Shown here in pieces: positions 37,305-49,632 of a stretch of 64,000 bases of DNA. The position numbers and the translations under genes are program-made. Source of the DNA: Chamaecrista fasciculata (lineage: Eukaryota > Streptophyta > Magnoliopsida > Fabales > Fabaceae); NCBI GenBank assembly GCA_003254925.1, contig QANZ01044650.1:67594-131593 (forward strand). The letters are read 5' to 3'. Positions within the stretch are counted from its first letter, which is position 1. Each line of letters starts with the position of its first letter. The notes under the pieces were generated by a model that was given only the letters and a program-made list of their open reading frames with translations, was not told where the DNA came from and made no database searches.

Positions 37305-37826
37305 GACAAAAGTATTTGTTTCGTCCCTAAACTTTACACTTGCTGTCAATTTCGTCCCCAATCTTTCTTTGCTGTCAATTTCGTCCCCAAACTTTACACA
37401 TGCTGTCAATTTCGTCCCCAATATTTTTTTGCTGTCAATTTCATCCCTAATCTTTCACATTTTGGTCAATTTTATCCTTTAGCCAAATATTGACGACAAA
37501 ATCTATGTGGCTAACGATATATAATGTAAAATTGATAGAAAAAGAAACTCAAATCCTAACTTAGATTCAAAACCAGGATGCAGTTTATCGTTAATTTATT
37601 AAAAGAAGTTAGTCAAAGGATAAAATTGACGAAAATGTGAAAGATCAGGGACGAAATTGACAGTTGATATAAAGTTTGGGGACGGAACTGACAGCAAAAA
37701 ATGATTGGGGATGAAATTGACAGATTGTGTAAAGTTTGGCGACGAAGTTGAGAGCAAAAAAAGTTTGGGGACGAAATTGACAGTTGGTGTAAAGTTTGGG
37801 GACAAAATTAGTACTTTTGCCTTATT
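37305..37826. mobile_element. Non-coding inverted-repeat element, family copy 1
   Basis: The left end reads AAAAGTATTTGTTTCGTCCC then AAACTTTACAC; the right end is its complement (GTGTAAAGTTTGGGGACAAA, AGTACTTTTGCC). Inside the left arm a CTGTCAATTTCGTCCC unit recurs about four times at 28-30 bp spacing, with complementary GGGACGAAATTGACAG units in the right arm. The core (about 37520-37625) has ATTGATAGAAAAAGAAACTC and CGTTAATTTATT. Two related copies lie at 38.2 and 60.3 kb. The ORFs of 60-68 codons here are just the repeats read through. Confidence 0.85.
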
Positions 37827-38199
37827 TGAATAATTATTATAATTAAATCATTTTATTATGGTTGAAACGATGAAATGGCAAACTAGTTGAACTCGAGAGA
37901 ATTCATTGGAGACAATTAATTAACATCGAAAAAAAATTATAGGATCACCAACCGTAACATAAGATTTTACTCTGAATTTGAATGAAGTTATTTATAAGAA
38001 AGAAATGGATGGTTTGAGAGAAGAATATTCGTTTGAATCAATCTCCTCCCTGTCCCACCCATTGATCAAATTAAAGCTACCATCAGCATGCGATTTACGA
38101 AAAAAACATCATGTTTAAAAGTTAAAACAAAATGATTCCACATCTCATTAAAGTGACTTTTTGTCTTTGTTTTCTAATTCTCTTTTATGTTATTGGCAA

Positions 38200-38560
38200 A
38201 TGCAGCATTTTGATTCTCAAATTATATATCAATTATTAATTTTGTGCCCCAATTTCATCTTCAATATTTCACATTTTAGTCAATTTTATTATTTGCATTT
38301 TAACCAAATAGAAATGACAAATTTTACGTAACTGATGACATGTAGTGTAAAATAGATAGAAAATGAAAACTTGAATCCTAACCCAGACTAAAAAATAAGA
38401 TAAATTGTTTACCGTTAATTTATTGCAAGAAGTTAGTTAAAGGATAACATTGACCAAAGTGCGAAACATTAAAGACAAAATTGACCGAAAAAAATAATGG
38501 GGATCAATAAAATTGATAGTTGGTATAAAGTTTAGAGACTAAGAGTACTTTTGCCCTTTG
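38200..38560. mobile_element. Non-coding inverted-repeat element, family copy 2
   Basis: It shares with the 37.3-kb copy the core motifs GTAAAATAGATAGAAAATGA, AATCCTAACC, CCGTTAATTTATTGCAAGAAG and AAAGGATAACATTGACC. It ends in a TAAAGTTTAGAGACTAAGAG, AGTACTTTTGCCC terminus. It lacks the multiplied arms, so it is shorter. Non-coding. Confidence 0.8.
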
Positions 38561-39119
38561 TTATTTGAATACTAACTTGTACTATATGATAAATTCTGTT
38601 TTGGTTTACAATTTTTTTTTTAATTTGTTCTAACATGAGTGTAAAATGTGATTCTGTAAAGATTGATGATTTCTCTATCATACATGTTCTCATAAATCAA
38701 TTGGTATAGAAAGAAAAATATGACTAGATAGTTCTGTATAATAGTTATTACTCATATTATGTAAAAAGTGTATTGAGATAGTTTCATATAGATAAAGTGC
38801 ATGGAGATGGTGTAACCATGATGGTTAGATAAATCATTTGAAATAATAAAGTATCCTATTAACCTCAAATGAAGATGAAATTCTTTGGTCTTGTAGTACC
38901 ATATCTTAATATTATAAGATGATTAATGATTTTTGTATACTTGCTAGCGAGATATAGTTCTTCATTAATCAAAAGACATTGACAAAGAATGAAAAATATT
39001 TTAAAGATAAATGTTTATTTTATTTAAATAAATTTAGTTCATCATTCCTTGATGATGTAAATGTTAGCTGATTATCTGACCTTCAGAGACAATGCATAAG
39101 GCAAATAAAAAATGTGTTT
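38561..39119. other. Unassigned AT-rich DNA before the copia 3' end
   Basis: It may include unrecognisably decayed copia sequence, given what follows, but no motif supports that directly. Confidence 0.35.
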
Positions 39120-39900
39120 AGTTGAGACTACTAATTCAACATATCCAGAAAATGTGTAATTTGTTTTTGCAAGGAACTCTGTCAACCTTATTATATGAAG
39201 ATAATATGACATGTATAGTTACGCTAAAAGAGAATTTAGCAGATTTACTCGTGATATCAAAAGCAAGGCGGCATAGAAGTTTTAACAAGTTCGCTCAAGT
39301 GATAATTTAGCAGATTTATTTATGGAGGCATTGCTAATTGCAGCATTTGAGAAATTTGTTTATCAAATTGGAATGTGTCAATTAAAAGATTCTTAGTGAT
39401 GTTCTGATGAGGGGGAGAGACGCGCTGCACTCTTTTTCCCTTCGCCATGGTTTTGTCCCACTGGTTTTCCTGGCAAGGTTTTTAATGAGGCAGCTTCTAA
39501 TGCGTATCAATAAATTGTGAATATTCAAGGGGGAGTGTTATGAATAATAATGTTTGTGAATATCCACAATAGACTTTTGATATTCTCCGTGTATAAAAGT
39601 TTAAAGTTTTTTCTGTAATCGTGTTTATCATCTTTAGTTTCACGTGTACATTAATATGGGTCTATCCCTTCATTATTTGTATTGAATTAGACACATCCCC
39701 CCTTTCATATCCTTTAGCCTATAAATAGAGGCTTTAGGTGTTGATGTAAATATGATGATATCAGTTGAATAAGAATCACTCTATCCCAATGCAGTCAAGA
39801 TCGAGATCTTACTCAAGATCGGAAGGAGCATGAGAAAGATCGAATCGTAAGATCGAATCGAGGATCGTAAGATCCTATGAATTTCCTAAAAAAATATTAT
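39120..39900 (+). mobile_element. copia 3' end: RNase H remnant, polypurine tract and LTR
   Basis: Reading frames around 39190-39240 give YEDNMTCIVTLKE and LADL, and 39340-39380 give FEKFVYQIG-like residues. These resemble the end of a copia RNase H domain, badly decayed with stops. Then come TTCGCCATGGTTTTGTCCC (39441), a polypurine tract CAAGGGGGAG (about 39526-39535) and TGTTATGAATAAT at 39536. That is the usual start of the 3' LTR in this copia group. A TATA-like CTATAAATAG sits near 39719. The LTR's right end is not found and may be at or in the N gap. Confidence 0.8.
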
Positions 39901-39954
39901 ATAAATCATATAAACAATTACTAATATCTATTTATGTGTATATATATATATATA

Positions 39955-40837
39955 NNNNNNNNNNNNNNNNNNNNNNNNNNNNNNNNNNNNNNNNNNNNNN
40001 NNNNNNNNNNNNNNNNNNNNNNNNNNNNNNNNNNNNNNNNNNNNNNNNNNNNNNNNNNNNNNNNNNNNNNNNNNNNNNNNNNNNNNNNNNNNNNNNNNNN
40101 NNNNNNNNNNNNNNNNNNNNNNNNNNNNNNNNNNNNNNNNNNNNNNNNNNNNNNNNNNNNNNNNNNNNNNNNNNNNNNNNNNNNNNNNNNNNNNNNNNNN
40201 NNNNNNNNNNNNNNNNNNNNNNNNNNNNNNNNNNNNNNNNNNNNNNNNNNNNNNNNNNNNNNNNNNNNNNNNNNNNNNNNNNNNNNNNNNNNNNNNNNNN
40301 NNNNNNNNNNNNNNNNNNNNNNNNNNNNNNNNNNNNNNNNNNNNNNNNNNNNNNNNNNNNNNNNNNNNNNNNNNNNNNNNNNNNNNNNNNNNNNNNNNNN
40401 NNNNNNNNNNNNNNNNNNNNNNNNNNNNNNNNNNNNNNNNNNNNNNNNNNNNNNNNNNNNNNNNNNNNNNNNNNNNNNNNNNNNNNNNNNNNNNNNNNNN
40501 NNNNNNNNNNNNNNNNNNNNNNNNNNNNNNNNNNNNNNNNNNNNNNNNNNNNNNNNNNNNNNNNNNNNNNNNNNNNNNNNNNNNNNNNNNNNNNNNNNNN
40601 NNNNNNNNNNNNNNNNNNNNNNNNNNNNNNNNNNNNNNNNNNNNNNNNNNNNNNNNNNNNNNNNNNNNNNNNNNNNNNNNNNNNNNNNNNNNNNNNNNNN
40701 NNNNNNNNNNNNNNNNNNNNNNNNNNNNNNNNNNNNNNNNNNNNNNNNNNNNNNNNNNNNNNNNNNNNNNNNNNNNNNNNNNNNNNNNNNNNNNNNNNNN
40801 NNNNNNNNNNNNNNNNNNNNNNNNNNNNNNNNNNNNN
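39955..40837. other. Assembly gap (883 Ns)
   Basis: An unbroken run of N. It is entered from a (TA)n tract and left into an (AAT)n tract, so simple repeats probably caused it. Confidence 0.99.
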
Positions 40838-40912
<75 letters not shown>

Positions 40913-40913
40913 T
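40838..40913. repeat. (AAT)n microsatellite
   Basis: About 25 uninterrupted AAT units directly at the right edge of the N gap and only 40 bp from the BASL stop codon. The true length is unknown because the repeat runs into the gap. Confidence 0.97.
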
Positions 40914-40952
40914 TTGGTAATTAAAGAAAAGAATGAGGAGCTAATTGAAGTA

Positions 40953-42465
40953 TCAGAATCTACAACACTGAAAACGCACAGACTGAACCTTGTGCTTTCT
41001 TTGGTGCACACCTTCTGACTTTGGCAATTGTACAGGACTCCCAATCCATTCCCAACCTAACCTGTGTTATTTTTTTTTTACACACCGAAAAAAATATATA
41101 ATAATAAAAAAGAAAGAAAAAACTTATTTCATGACATATACATACAACATTATTGATTATTAAATTAAAATTGTGTGCAGATTAGTAACATGAACGACTT
41201 ACACTGGGAAGGCAAATGAGCCTGTGCTTCCTTCAGATTGATTAGAGTCCCTTGATTCAGAGGACACCATCCCTCCATCATCAATAATCTCCTCTATCTG
41301 ATGACTTCCTCTCCTGTTTCTGCTTTCTCTTTCCTTCTCCTATTTATATATATACACATACATTAATTAGTCATTTCTGGTCACACTAATATTTTTTATC
41401 ATTCATACTGCCAATCTGCAATGTTATGTGATTTATCATGTATGTATATGGTACCTCTAATTTGAAAGGATTGGGATATTGATTTTCATTTGATCCTTGT
41501 TCCTCTATCACCCTCCGCTTACAATTACAAACTGCTTCTTCATCCTTACCATAACTTAGCTGCTTTTTATCAAACAATGAATCAACTTCAGATCTCTTTC
41601 TTGTGTATGAAAAGTAGGCAGATCCAAGCAAAATTACCAAAGGATGAAATACACAAAACACCCCTAAACTTTCCTCAAAAACTCCTATAAGAAGTGATAA
41701 AAAACCTCCTAAACTTTTGATTTTCAGTAAATAACCTCCTATTTGTTACGATTTTCATTATAAAAATCAACTTTTTTTATTTTTTATATATAATTTTATG
41801 ATTGTTGTTGCATGTTTNATCAACTTTTTTTTATTTTTTATATATAATTTTATGATTGTTGTTGCATGTTTTATTAATTTAATGAGAATGTAAAGAAAAT
41901 GAGATTATTTATACAAAATAAAAAACTTATGGGTTGTTCATGACATTTCAAAGTTAAGAATTTTTTTTGCAGTTAGGATGCATTTTAACCAAAACACAAG
42001 TACCTTGCGATTAACAGGCCTTGAATTGGTGTGATTCCCGTCATGATTATTATTGTTGCCATCATTTATGACATCAAATGCTCCATTCTCATGGAAGCAG
42101 AACACGATGTAGTCTTCATCTGTAGCAGAGAGTGACCATGTTAAATCATCCACACTGTTGTTATTGTTGTTGTTATTGTTGTTAACTGAATCCTGGTCTT
42201 TACGTGTCTTGTGTTTCCTGGGTTGTGACAATTTGTTGTGGTATAAACGACTGTCGTTTGGTTTCTTGTCAAATACCATATTTCTGGATGCTTCATGATC
42301 ATCTGCAGAGTTCATAAGAATGAATGACTGAAAAGTGAAAGTTGAATGTATAACTATATATTATGGTGTGCAAGTGATGATATTGATACCTAAAGGAAAG
42401 AAGCATGAAACCCAGTCCCTAAGTCTCCATCTCACAAGCCTAGCCATGGTCCATGTGGTGCACAT
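40953..42465 (-). CDS. BASL: BASL-like stomatal polarity protein, five exons, 253 aa
   Basis: Exons on the minus strand: 42465-42390, 42302-42004, 41595-41455, 41339-41203 and 41061-40953. All have GT-AG borders and a continuous frame. The N-terminus (MCTTWTMARLVRWRLRDWVS) matches the conserved start of BREAKING OF ASYMMETRY IN THE STOMATAL LINEAGE. Further blocks are a basic PRKHKTRK patch, a nine-Asn run, DEDYIVFCFHENGAFDVI, RPVNRK, GSTGSFAFPV (residues 210-218, holding an FxFP-type FAFP) and a LGWEWIGSPVQLPKS tail ending FQCCRF. Arabidopsis BASL (262 aa) moves between nucleus and a cortical crescent and scaffolds MAPK signalling in asymmetric divisions. The exon 3 acceptor (AG at 41597-41596) is the least certain junction. 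Intron 2 contains a duplicated segment around an N. The stop lies close to the (AAT)n run and the gap. Confidence 0.9.
41766..41871. repeat. 52-bp direct duplication around a single N in BASL intron 2
   Basis: Positions 41766-41817 and 41819-41871 are the same sequence (ATCAACTTTTTTT...GTTGTTGCATGTTT), differing by one T in a T-run. The N at 41818 separates them. It looks like an untrimmed contig overlap. Confidence 0.85.
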
Positions 42466-44205
42466 TTCTGAGTGCAGAGGAAGTAAGAGAGAGTGTGTTA
42501 GAGAAATGATAAGGAGACACAGTGAGAGAGAAATGAGGAAAAGAGGGAATTTAGGATTTGAATTTTTGGGAAACATGATTAATTGATTGATGGGTCAAGG
42601 GAGTTACAGTACTGTTGATGGATCCCATAATGATGATTAATGACCAATTGAGTCAGTTATGGTTTGTACACATTAAAAAGGTGAGAAATTTGTGGAGATT
42701 TTATAGTTCACAACCGTCCTTTTGCAATTATGTTCTTCTTCATCCTTCCTTCATTCATTGAAATTCACTCAAAAGGGAAAATAAAATGAACAAAAATATA
42801 TCTCATTACTTTATCAATTTATCATCCATCCAGCCAATGATGAAATACGATAATTTCGGCCCCAATTTTCTTATGGCAGAAAATAACATGACAAAAAGTT
42901 GCGTGGAATGAGACACAAATGAGGACTAACTTGAATATGTTAAGTTATTCTAATTTAGAATTTAAAGACTAGAGCTTTCAAGAGGAATGGGAGCTTGTTG
43001 GGGAAATCCATGGCTAAATAAATTCTACAAGATAATTAATAATGAAATATTTTAATTTCCGACCTCTCATTCATAAAGGATTATTCTAAAAGAGTCCGAT
43101 GTGCCATGTGGCTTCAGACAAAAAAAAAGGAGCTATCCCATTTTGTCTAGTTTACTCTTCATCAGCCTTCACATATAACAATGCATCAGAAATATATTCA
43201 ATTACGCATTTTTTTTTTGTCAGGAATGGACAAAATACCTACCGCTACCGCAGGTGTTAGTCTATTCAATTACGCATTAGAATAAGAAAAAAAAGAAAAA
43301 TACACGACAAAAGTAAAGGTTTCCTGATGAAACATGAAAATGCCAAAAAAAAAGCTCAGCAAAGTGCTTCCCTGTGTGCAAAAACCGACTTGTCCATGAA
43401 TTTTTTGGGGGGTTTGACAAACATATCCTAACTCCTCCACAAATACATCTTCCTCTCACCGACAAAACAGTGATCATGCAGACGTTGACAGTGCAACAAA
43501 AGATTATTTTTTTGAAAAGAAAAAAAAAAAAAGAATCCAAGTGAACTGCTAAACTTTGCTCTGTCATTATCATGTATTATGGTTTTACACTTTTACGCTT
43601 TACCTAACTTCCTGGTTTGTTCCTTAAAGCCTTGTTGCATCAGTTGCCTTAAGAGAATCACTGACATCAAACTAAGAAATTTTAACCCAGGAAGGAAGCG
43701 TTTGGTTGATAGTTGATACAGTGTGGACAAACATGGTTTATAAATTACTGCTATAGACAGAAAGGAATCCATGCCTTTGGAAACAAACAACCATTCCACT
43801 TACAAACTCTAGCTAAAACATGACATGAGAAAAAGAAGGGTGAAAAAATGGTTTCCATTGAATTACATTGCTATTTGGAAGGGCAGGTAAATTATTACAA
43901 GAATTACTAAAAAACAAATAATTCTACAACTTGCAGAAGGGGAAACAGACATCCCCATTAGCCAAAAATGGATTATCCCACATCTCTTCATCTAACACAT
44001 TTGAGCTTTCTAGCGTATAAGAAATCATTCTTTTTCTCTTTCAAGATACTGTGATTGAAAAGGTAAAAAGAAGAGAAAAAAACAAAACTCCTAGCAAAGT
44101 CAAAATTTTCTACTTCTTACTCTCTACAGTGATGCAACCACAGCTCAAGAGTTTAATACATCTGAGACTGCATAATCCATCATCAGCAATGAGAAGTAGC
44201 ACATT
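42466..44205. other. BASL 5' flank and GAUT11 3' flank
   Basis: The right part (about 43840-44205) is probably GAUT11 3' UTR. The left part is the BASL promoter. No further gene is supported; ORFs of 68-98 codons on the minus strand have no recognisable domain. Confidence 0.5.
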
Positions 44206-47200
44206 TCAACTTGTAGCACAATCTTGAAGATGAGGGTGACTTTGATTTATGTACCTGTCCCATAATGGCTTATACCTCTCAATACCCACCTTCAGCCATG
44301 GCTTCATGTTCCCATTAAAGTGAATAACTGCTGCACTTTCAATCAGGCGGTTGTCAATATTTAGGTCATAGCCCAATCCCAAAACATGCCATCTTCTATC
44401 AAGTGGCTCTGTGAGACCATACAAACTTAGAAGACCAGGAGGAAGGGTACCCACCTTCCAAAGTGTGCCATCAGCATTCTGCTCCTGCCAATAGTGATAT
44501 CTTGCAGTGACATTTGCCTTCCTCCACGCAACCAAGTCGAAAATGTTCATACCAAATGCCCATCCACATGCTTGCGGATCAAACTTTGAGCTTATAATTG
44601 AATTTGAGAAGTTGAGATATTTGTAGTAACGATGAAATGCTTCAAGACAAGTTTCAACTGCACCATTCACGTTTCCATGCAAATCAAGAGAGAAAAGCAT
44701 GGTCAGATCCTTCTGGACAACAACATCGTCATCCAGGAAAACAACCTTCTCCAGTTGTGGATAGATCTCAGGGATATAAAACCGGAGATGATTCAGTAAA
44801 TACAAATACTTAGGGTTCCTCATTTTCGGTTCAAGTTCAACATTTACATCATGATAACCCCCGAAATAGAAGGCTTGTGAGTCTGCATTGAGTAGCTGCT
44901 TGACAACTGGAGAATAAGATGCATTCAACCAACGAAACTCCTCAATGTTCTGCACTTCTATAGTGGCCCCCTTAAAGTCATTACTGAGGAACCATGCTTG
45001 CATTGCACCATAATTGACACCATTAGTAACAATATGGAAAACCAACTGTTTTGGATGGTCAGCATTTGAGACAGTGGAATTAACAACTACAGATGAGGCC
45101 AACACATTATCCGAAAATAAGCAGAAATGATACAGGTTGTTGTCCATGAGCCGCGGGGAGTTTCTCTTCTCATCTGAGAGTACTTGCAAGGATGGTGTCT
45201 TTAACCAGTCAGACATTAGTTTGATATTTAGGCAATGGAGACTCTTGGGTAGTGCTTCAGCAGCTAGTTGACCAAAGACAGTGCTTTGAACTATTGCTGC
45301 ATTTGCTCGCTCTTCTAGAGCTTGAATATGTGATTTCATCGTCATGATTGTGGTTGCAATGTCATAATGGAGATCTTGTGCCTTAAAAATTAGAGAAGAC
45401 AGGCTTTTAATAATTGGTCCAGCTTCCTCCAATGTCACAGGCTTTCCTGTCATTGCAGCCCTCGAAAGCAAAAGCTGGCAACTTCTAATCTTTGTGCTGA
45501 GTTCCCAGGCGAGGTGAAGGCTGTTGTGCTCTTTGGCAATAATCACATATGCCTTAGCTAGAGTCATCTGCTCGGCTAACTGCCGCGAAAATGAGGTTGC
45601 ACTTAATATTTCCTCAGTAAAATTCAAACTCTTCTTAGGAACAACTCTTGAATATCTCTCCTGAAAAAGATAGTCACTTGCTCTGTAAATACCCATAATG
45701 GAGGGGAGAAGGCATTATTTTGAAAAAGATACATCATCGAGATCATTGAGACGTTAATATTAATTATTCATCCATATGGGCATAAAAACACCTAAATGAG
45801 TAAATGGCAAAAAAAAATTAGCATTAACAGTTACAATAACATCTTTTCTAGTGACTTATAGAGGAGGATCATTTGTCTCAGTCATATATTTTACATTTCT
45901 ATAGCCGTTTATGCATGTTTCCTCATCCATCAGAACAGGCAACTTAACCTCTCAAGACCGTTTTCTATTCTATATATGTTTACTACATCACATTTGATGC
46001 TTCAAATGATCACGTACTGAACACTAGTGGATGATATCACCCCATTAAATTGAGCATGCAATTCCTTTCTTGAGCCACTTATTCATAGAGAAACCAATCT
46101 TTAAAATTGGTATCATGCTCAAGGAAAAACAATACTGAAAGAGCATATCATGGTTTGAGTATTTTTCTCGGATATTGGATGACAAAAACAAACAAAAAGG
46201 CAAAAGATGCCAAGATGAGTCAAATATATTGCAGTTTGTGATAATAAAAACATGTCATGTTGAAGTGAATCATTTGTGCCACTTAAACAATCAATTGGCA
46301 ATACCTAATCAACATCACCTATAAGACACAATCAGATGGGTAATAGATTAATATTGAAGGAGAGAATGGCTACTGAAAAAGGCAACAAGCTCTAGTGACA
46401 AAAGAAATGAAGGATGATGGCCAGATTCTACATGGTGTTGGCAATAGCATAAATCCATTAGACGGAGGTGTTTATTGTGTACAAGTGAAGCAGTTGACAA
46501 TGGGAATAATCAAGAACTAGGGCCCATTCCATAGTAGTAAACAAAACACGAAAATAATTTCTACCCACAATATTTGCTCCTCAATCTATTTCCTTGATGA
46601 TCCTAACTACAAGTGTTTTTCTTTTACCACCTTCTCCGGTCAGAAACACAATTGCCAGAGGGTTCCCAAATACAACTTAAAAAAGAAAAAAAAAAATTCT
46701 TTTAGCATCCTAAACAAAAGCCTCTAGGAAACAGGAAAGAGAAACAATAACCAGTTATAATTGTTTTTTTATTCATCCTCAAAATTGATGGCCAAAACAA
46801 TGCACAGATTAAAAGACAATCAATGTCAGTTCTGATGGCGCAAAGCAATACCGCAACCTAAAAGATCTCACAGCCGGCAAATTGCACTTGAGATTGATAT
46901 AGGAAATTCAGACCTCCCAAAAAAAAGAGAGAAAGAGAGAGATTGAGGTAGCAAATTGAACTTAGTAGGGAAACAAAAGCACTTTAGCCTCAGCAAGAGC
47001 TTAGTGCGATTCAATTGATTCAAAACAATGCGATACTGATTCAAACAGCGACCACCTGCTAGTCCAAACATTATCGTGTTCTAAGATCAATTAGGTATTT
47101 CCACTCCAAGAACGCTATTTCATTCAAACGAACAACAAATCCAAATCCAAATCCAATGAAAGAACGAAAGAAAGAAAGAAAGCTGGAAAGGTCTTACCAA

Positions 47201-47350
47201 CACGGGATGTTCGACCTGATCTTCGACATGATTATGTTGAACAACGAACAAAACGAGGCCGGCAATACAGAACAAGGCAAGGAGCACCCAGATCCAATAA
47301 GAAAACCTCCGTCGTACCGGGCGCCGATACTCGGCCGCCCGTCGTCGCAT
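44206..47350 (-). CDS. GAUT11: Galacturonosyltransferase 11 (GAUT11), two exons, 535 aa
   Basis: Exon 1 is 47350-47198 and exon 2 is 45660-44206, joined in phase 0 (donor GTAAGA, acceptor TTTTTCAG). The protein is a type II Golgi membrane enzyme: a basic MRRRAAEYRRPVRRR tail and a membrane segment at about 19-39 (WIWVLLALFCIAGLVLFVVQ). A stem follows (LNFTEE, RQLAEQMTLAKAYV, HIQALEERANAA), then a GT8 domain. Catalytic signatures are FLDDDVVVQ (Asp361-363) and HFNGNMKPW (498-506), the latter close to the family's HxxGxxKPW. Conserved CGWAFGMN and GLGYD blocks are present. GAUTs build homogalacturonan from UDP-galacturonate; GAUT11 acts in pectin synthesis in seed mucilage. Length is near Arabidopsis GAUT11 (537 aa). 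The 1,537-bp intron holds no recognisable element. Confidence 0.96.
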
Positions 47351-48391
47351 TTTTCAACGATCCGATCCACAATTCGCCGGCGAATCAAGAATTGGGAGAG
47401 AGGGGAAGATAAGATTCAGATCAAAAATCCATGGAAGAAGGCAATAGAGAGAAGGAGGAACTAATCCATAACGGCGATATTCGCCATCGTGTTGTTGTGG
47501 GTGAAAGAGGAAGAAGAAGACCCTGTGATGAAAAAACCTAGCCTGTACATGCACTGGTTTTGAAGTGAGAGTATGAATTTGAAGAACAAGATGATTGCTG
47601 GGGAAGAAGAGTAACAGCAATGGAAATCTCTGTATCTATTTAGTGACAGTAAATTGGTTAACATAATAAGCCCGAACCAAATTTTTTTTTCCTTTTAAAT
47701 ATAATAATTTCAGACACGAAAGAGGGAAGCAACATTACCCGAAAGGAAAATTACATTCTTGTGGATTGATTAATTTTTTTTCTTTTTGGTTAGAGTCATT
47801 TTTTTCCCTTTGTTCTCCGTACGACTAAAAATAAAATAAAATTCTTTTTTTTGCCAACAATAAAATAAATTAAATAAATAAAGATTAAAGAACCAAAACG
47901 CAAAACGCAAAGCTGAGAGAGTAAAAAGAAGGATGAAATTGAAACCTAAGGAAGGAGGAAGCGCCGGCACGTGAAAGCACGTGATGTATAACGGTTGATT
48001 AATGATTAAAGCAAAAACCAAAAGGGCATTGCACACCAAAAAATAAAAAACCAAAACGGCATTGCATCTTTACCGTAATTTTCATGTGTTGTTTCTATTG
48101 TCCGGAAAATTTAAGTCATTTATCAAATCTGAGGACTCATACTCTGTCAGTCTGTCATGTGCGTCTCATATCAATTTATCAATTTTTTACGGAAAATTCT
48201 AAAATCCAACTAGAGGTATGCATATAATTATATAAAATTAAGAGGTAACATAATTTTTATTTTTAAATAATTTTTTTTTGGCCGAAATATTTAGTGATAA
48301 TTTAGTGATAAGAAAAAATATAAAAAAAAGTTAACTTTTTTATCCAATTCAAACTGTGTATGTGGTCACATCACTAGTTGTATGATAAAAC
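47351..48391. other. GAUT11 upstream region
   Basis: The first 100-300 bp are probably 5' UTR and core promoter. Two CACGTG-containing sites (about 47970 and 47980) lie further up. No other gene is supported. Confidence 0.5.
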
Positions 48392-49036
48392 TGTTAGGAG
48401 AATATAGTAGGCTTTTGATAGAACACGAAAAACAGAGTAGACTTTGATAGTGTGGTCACTGTCCTTAAGGAAATTAAGCCCCCACTATTTGTATGTTGTT
48501 GGGTATTTATGGCAGATTTCCTCCAAGATTTACTAAGCCTGGTGTTATAGCCAGCAATACTATAACACCTTCTGAACACAAAACAGAGAAAGATAAGTTG
48601 AATATGAGATGCTCTATTTTTTTTTAGAAGAAGTGTTATTTATAAGAAAAATCTGAACAGATACAACCTTTCAGATTCTAACATAAATAACAGGTTACAA
48701 CCTTTCATAAATGAACATTCATATCTGTTTAAAAGTGAACAATCATGTCTCTTTAAGATTAAATTGAATTCTCTGTAAATAATAAATGTTCATGACTGTT
48801 CAAGAATGGGTACTTCTCTGTTTATAATTCGAATTAATTAATTAATTAATCAATTCGAAAAGAATAATAATTAAAATTAATTATTGACCAGAAGCCCAAT
48901 TGCCCCAAGTGCCCATCTTTGACATATATATATATATTTAATTCAATTATTATAAATGACTTAACAATCATTTATATACCCTTCTCAATTCTATAACTTA
49001 TCCAATGTGGGACTTTAATTACTAACTATACTAACA
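48392..49036 (-). repeat. 3' LTR of the deleted copia element
   Basis: It starts and ends with the inverted dinucleotide TG...CA. Near 48925-49036 it matches the remnant 5' LTR at 51155-51265 with few differences (for example AAATGACTTAAC against AAATGGCTTAAC). It contains a 20-bp AATT-type tract near 48837-48852. Confidence 0.9.
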
Positions 49037-49632
49037 ATCCCCCACTTAGTTAGTAATTTATTTAATTTAAGAATTTATGCATATAGGAGGTATCTTTCGA
49101 TTTAAACCTACTACTTGTATAAATACATCAAACTTTGCCAGAATTGATAGTTAGAAAATAATTCTATTAAACTTCAATCCATAAAAGACAAAGCGGATGT
49201 ATAAATACACATAAACACTTAAATTAAATACAATGTGTTCAATGTAAACTTAGCACGTATACGGCCTTGTGCTCCTTCCTGTTTCATAAACACTGACAAA
49301 GTTTTATTTCCAAACTTTGGTTGAAGCGGCACCACTTCATGTGTTTACATAGGTGAAGTTTTTAATCAAGTCCTTTGTTTGGACTAACTTTAGTTCTTAT
49401 TCCGAACTCTGTTACTTCATTAAGAGTATTAAAAATACTCACCCTCTAGTTCATAAGTACTTTTAAAACTCAAGCACTTGATAACTATCACTAATCATAA
49501 CTTGTTGTTACCTTTTGAACTTTTAGAATTGCATAGCAATAACAAAAGTAAGGCTTCTGTTATGAGTGATATATTTCATAGTTTCTTCAAACCCATGACT
49601 CTACTAGTACTATCAACTAAATCTCTCGAGAG

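Noticed and set aside
37290..37805. ORFs with repeated VNFVPKL-like units, suggesting a repeat protein
   Set aside because: The repeats are the arms of a non-coding inverted-repeat element read in frame. The same pattern appears on both strands.
39932..41044. Open reading frames of 300-370 codons on both strands
   Set aside because: They consist of the N gap read as unknown residues plus the (AAT)n run read as poly-Ile. There is no real coding sequence in them.
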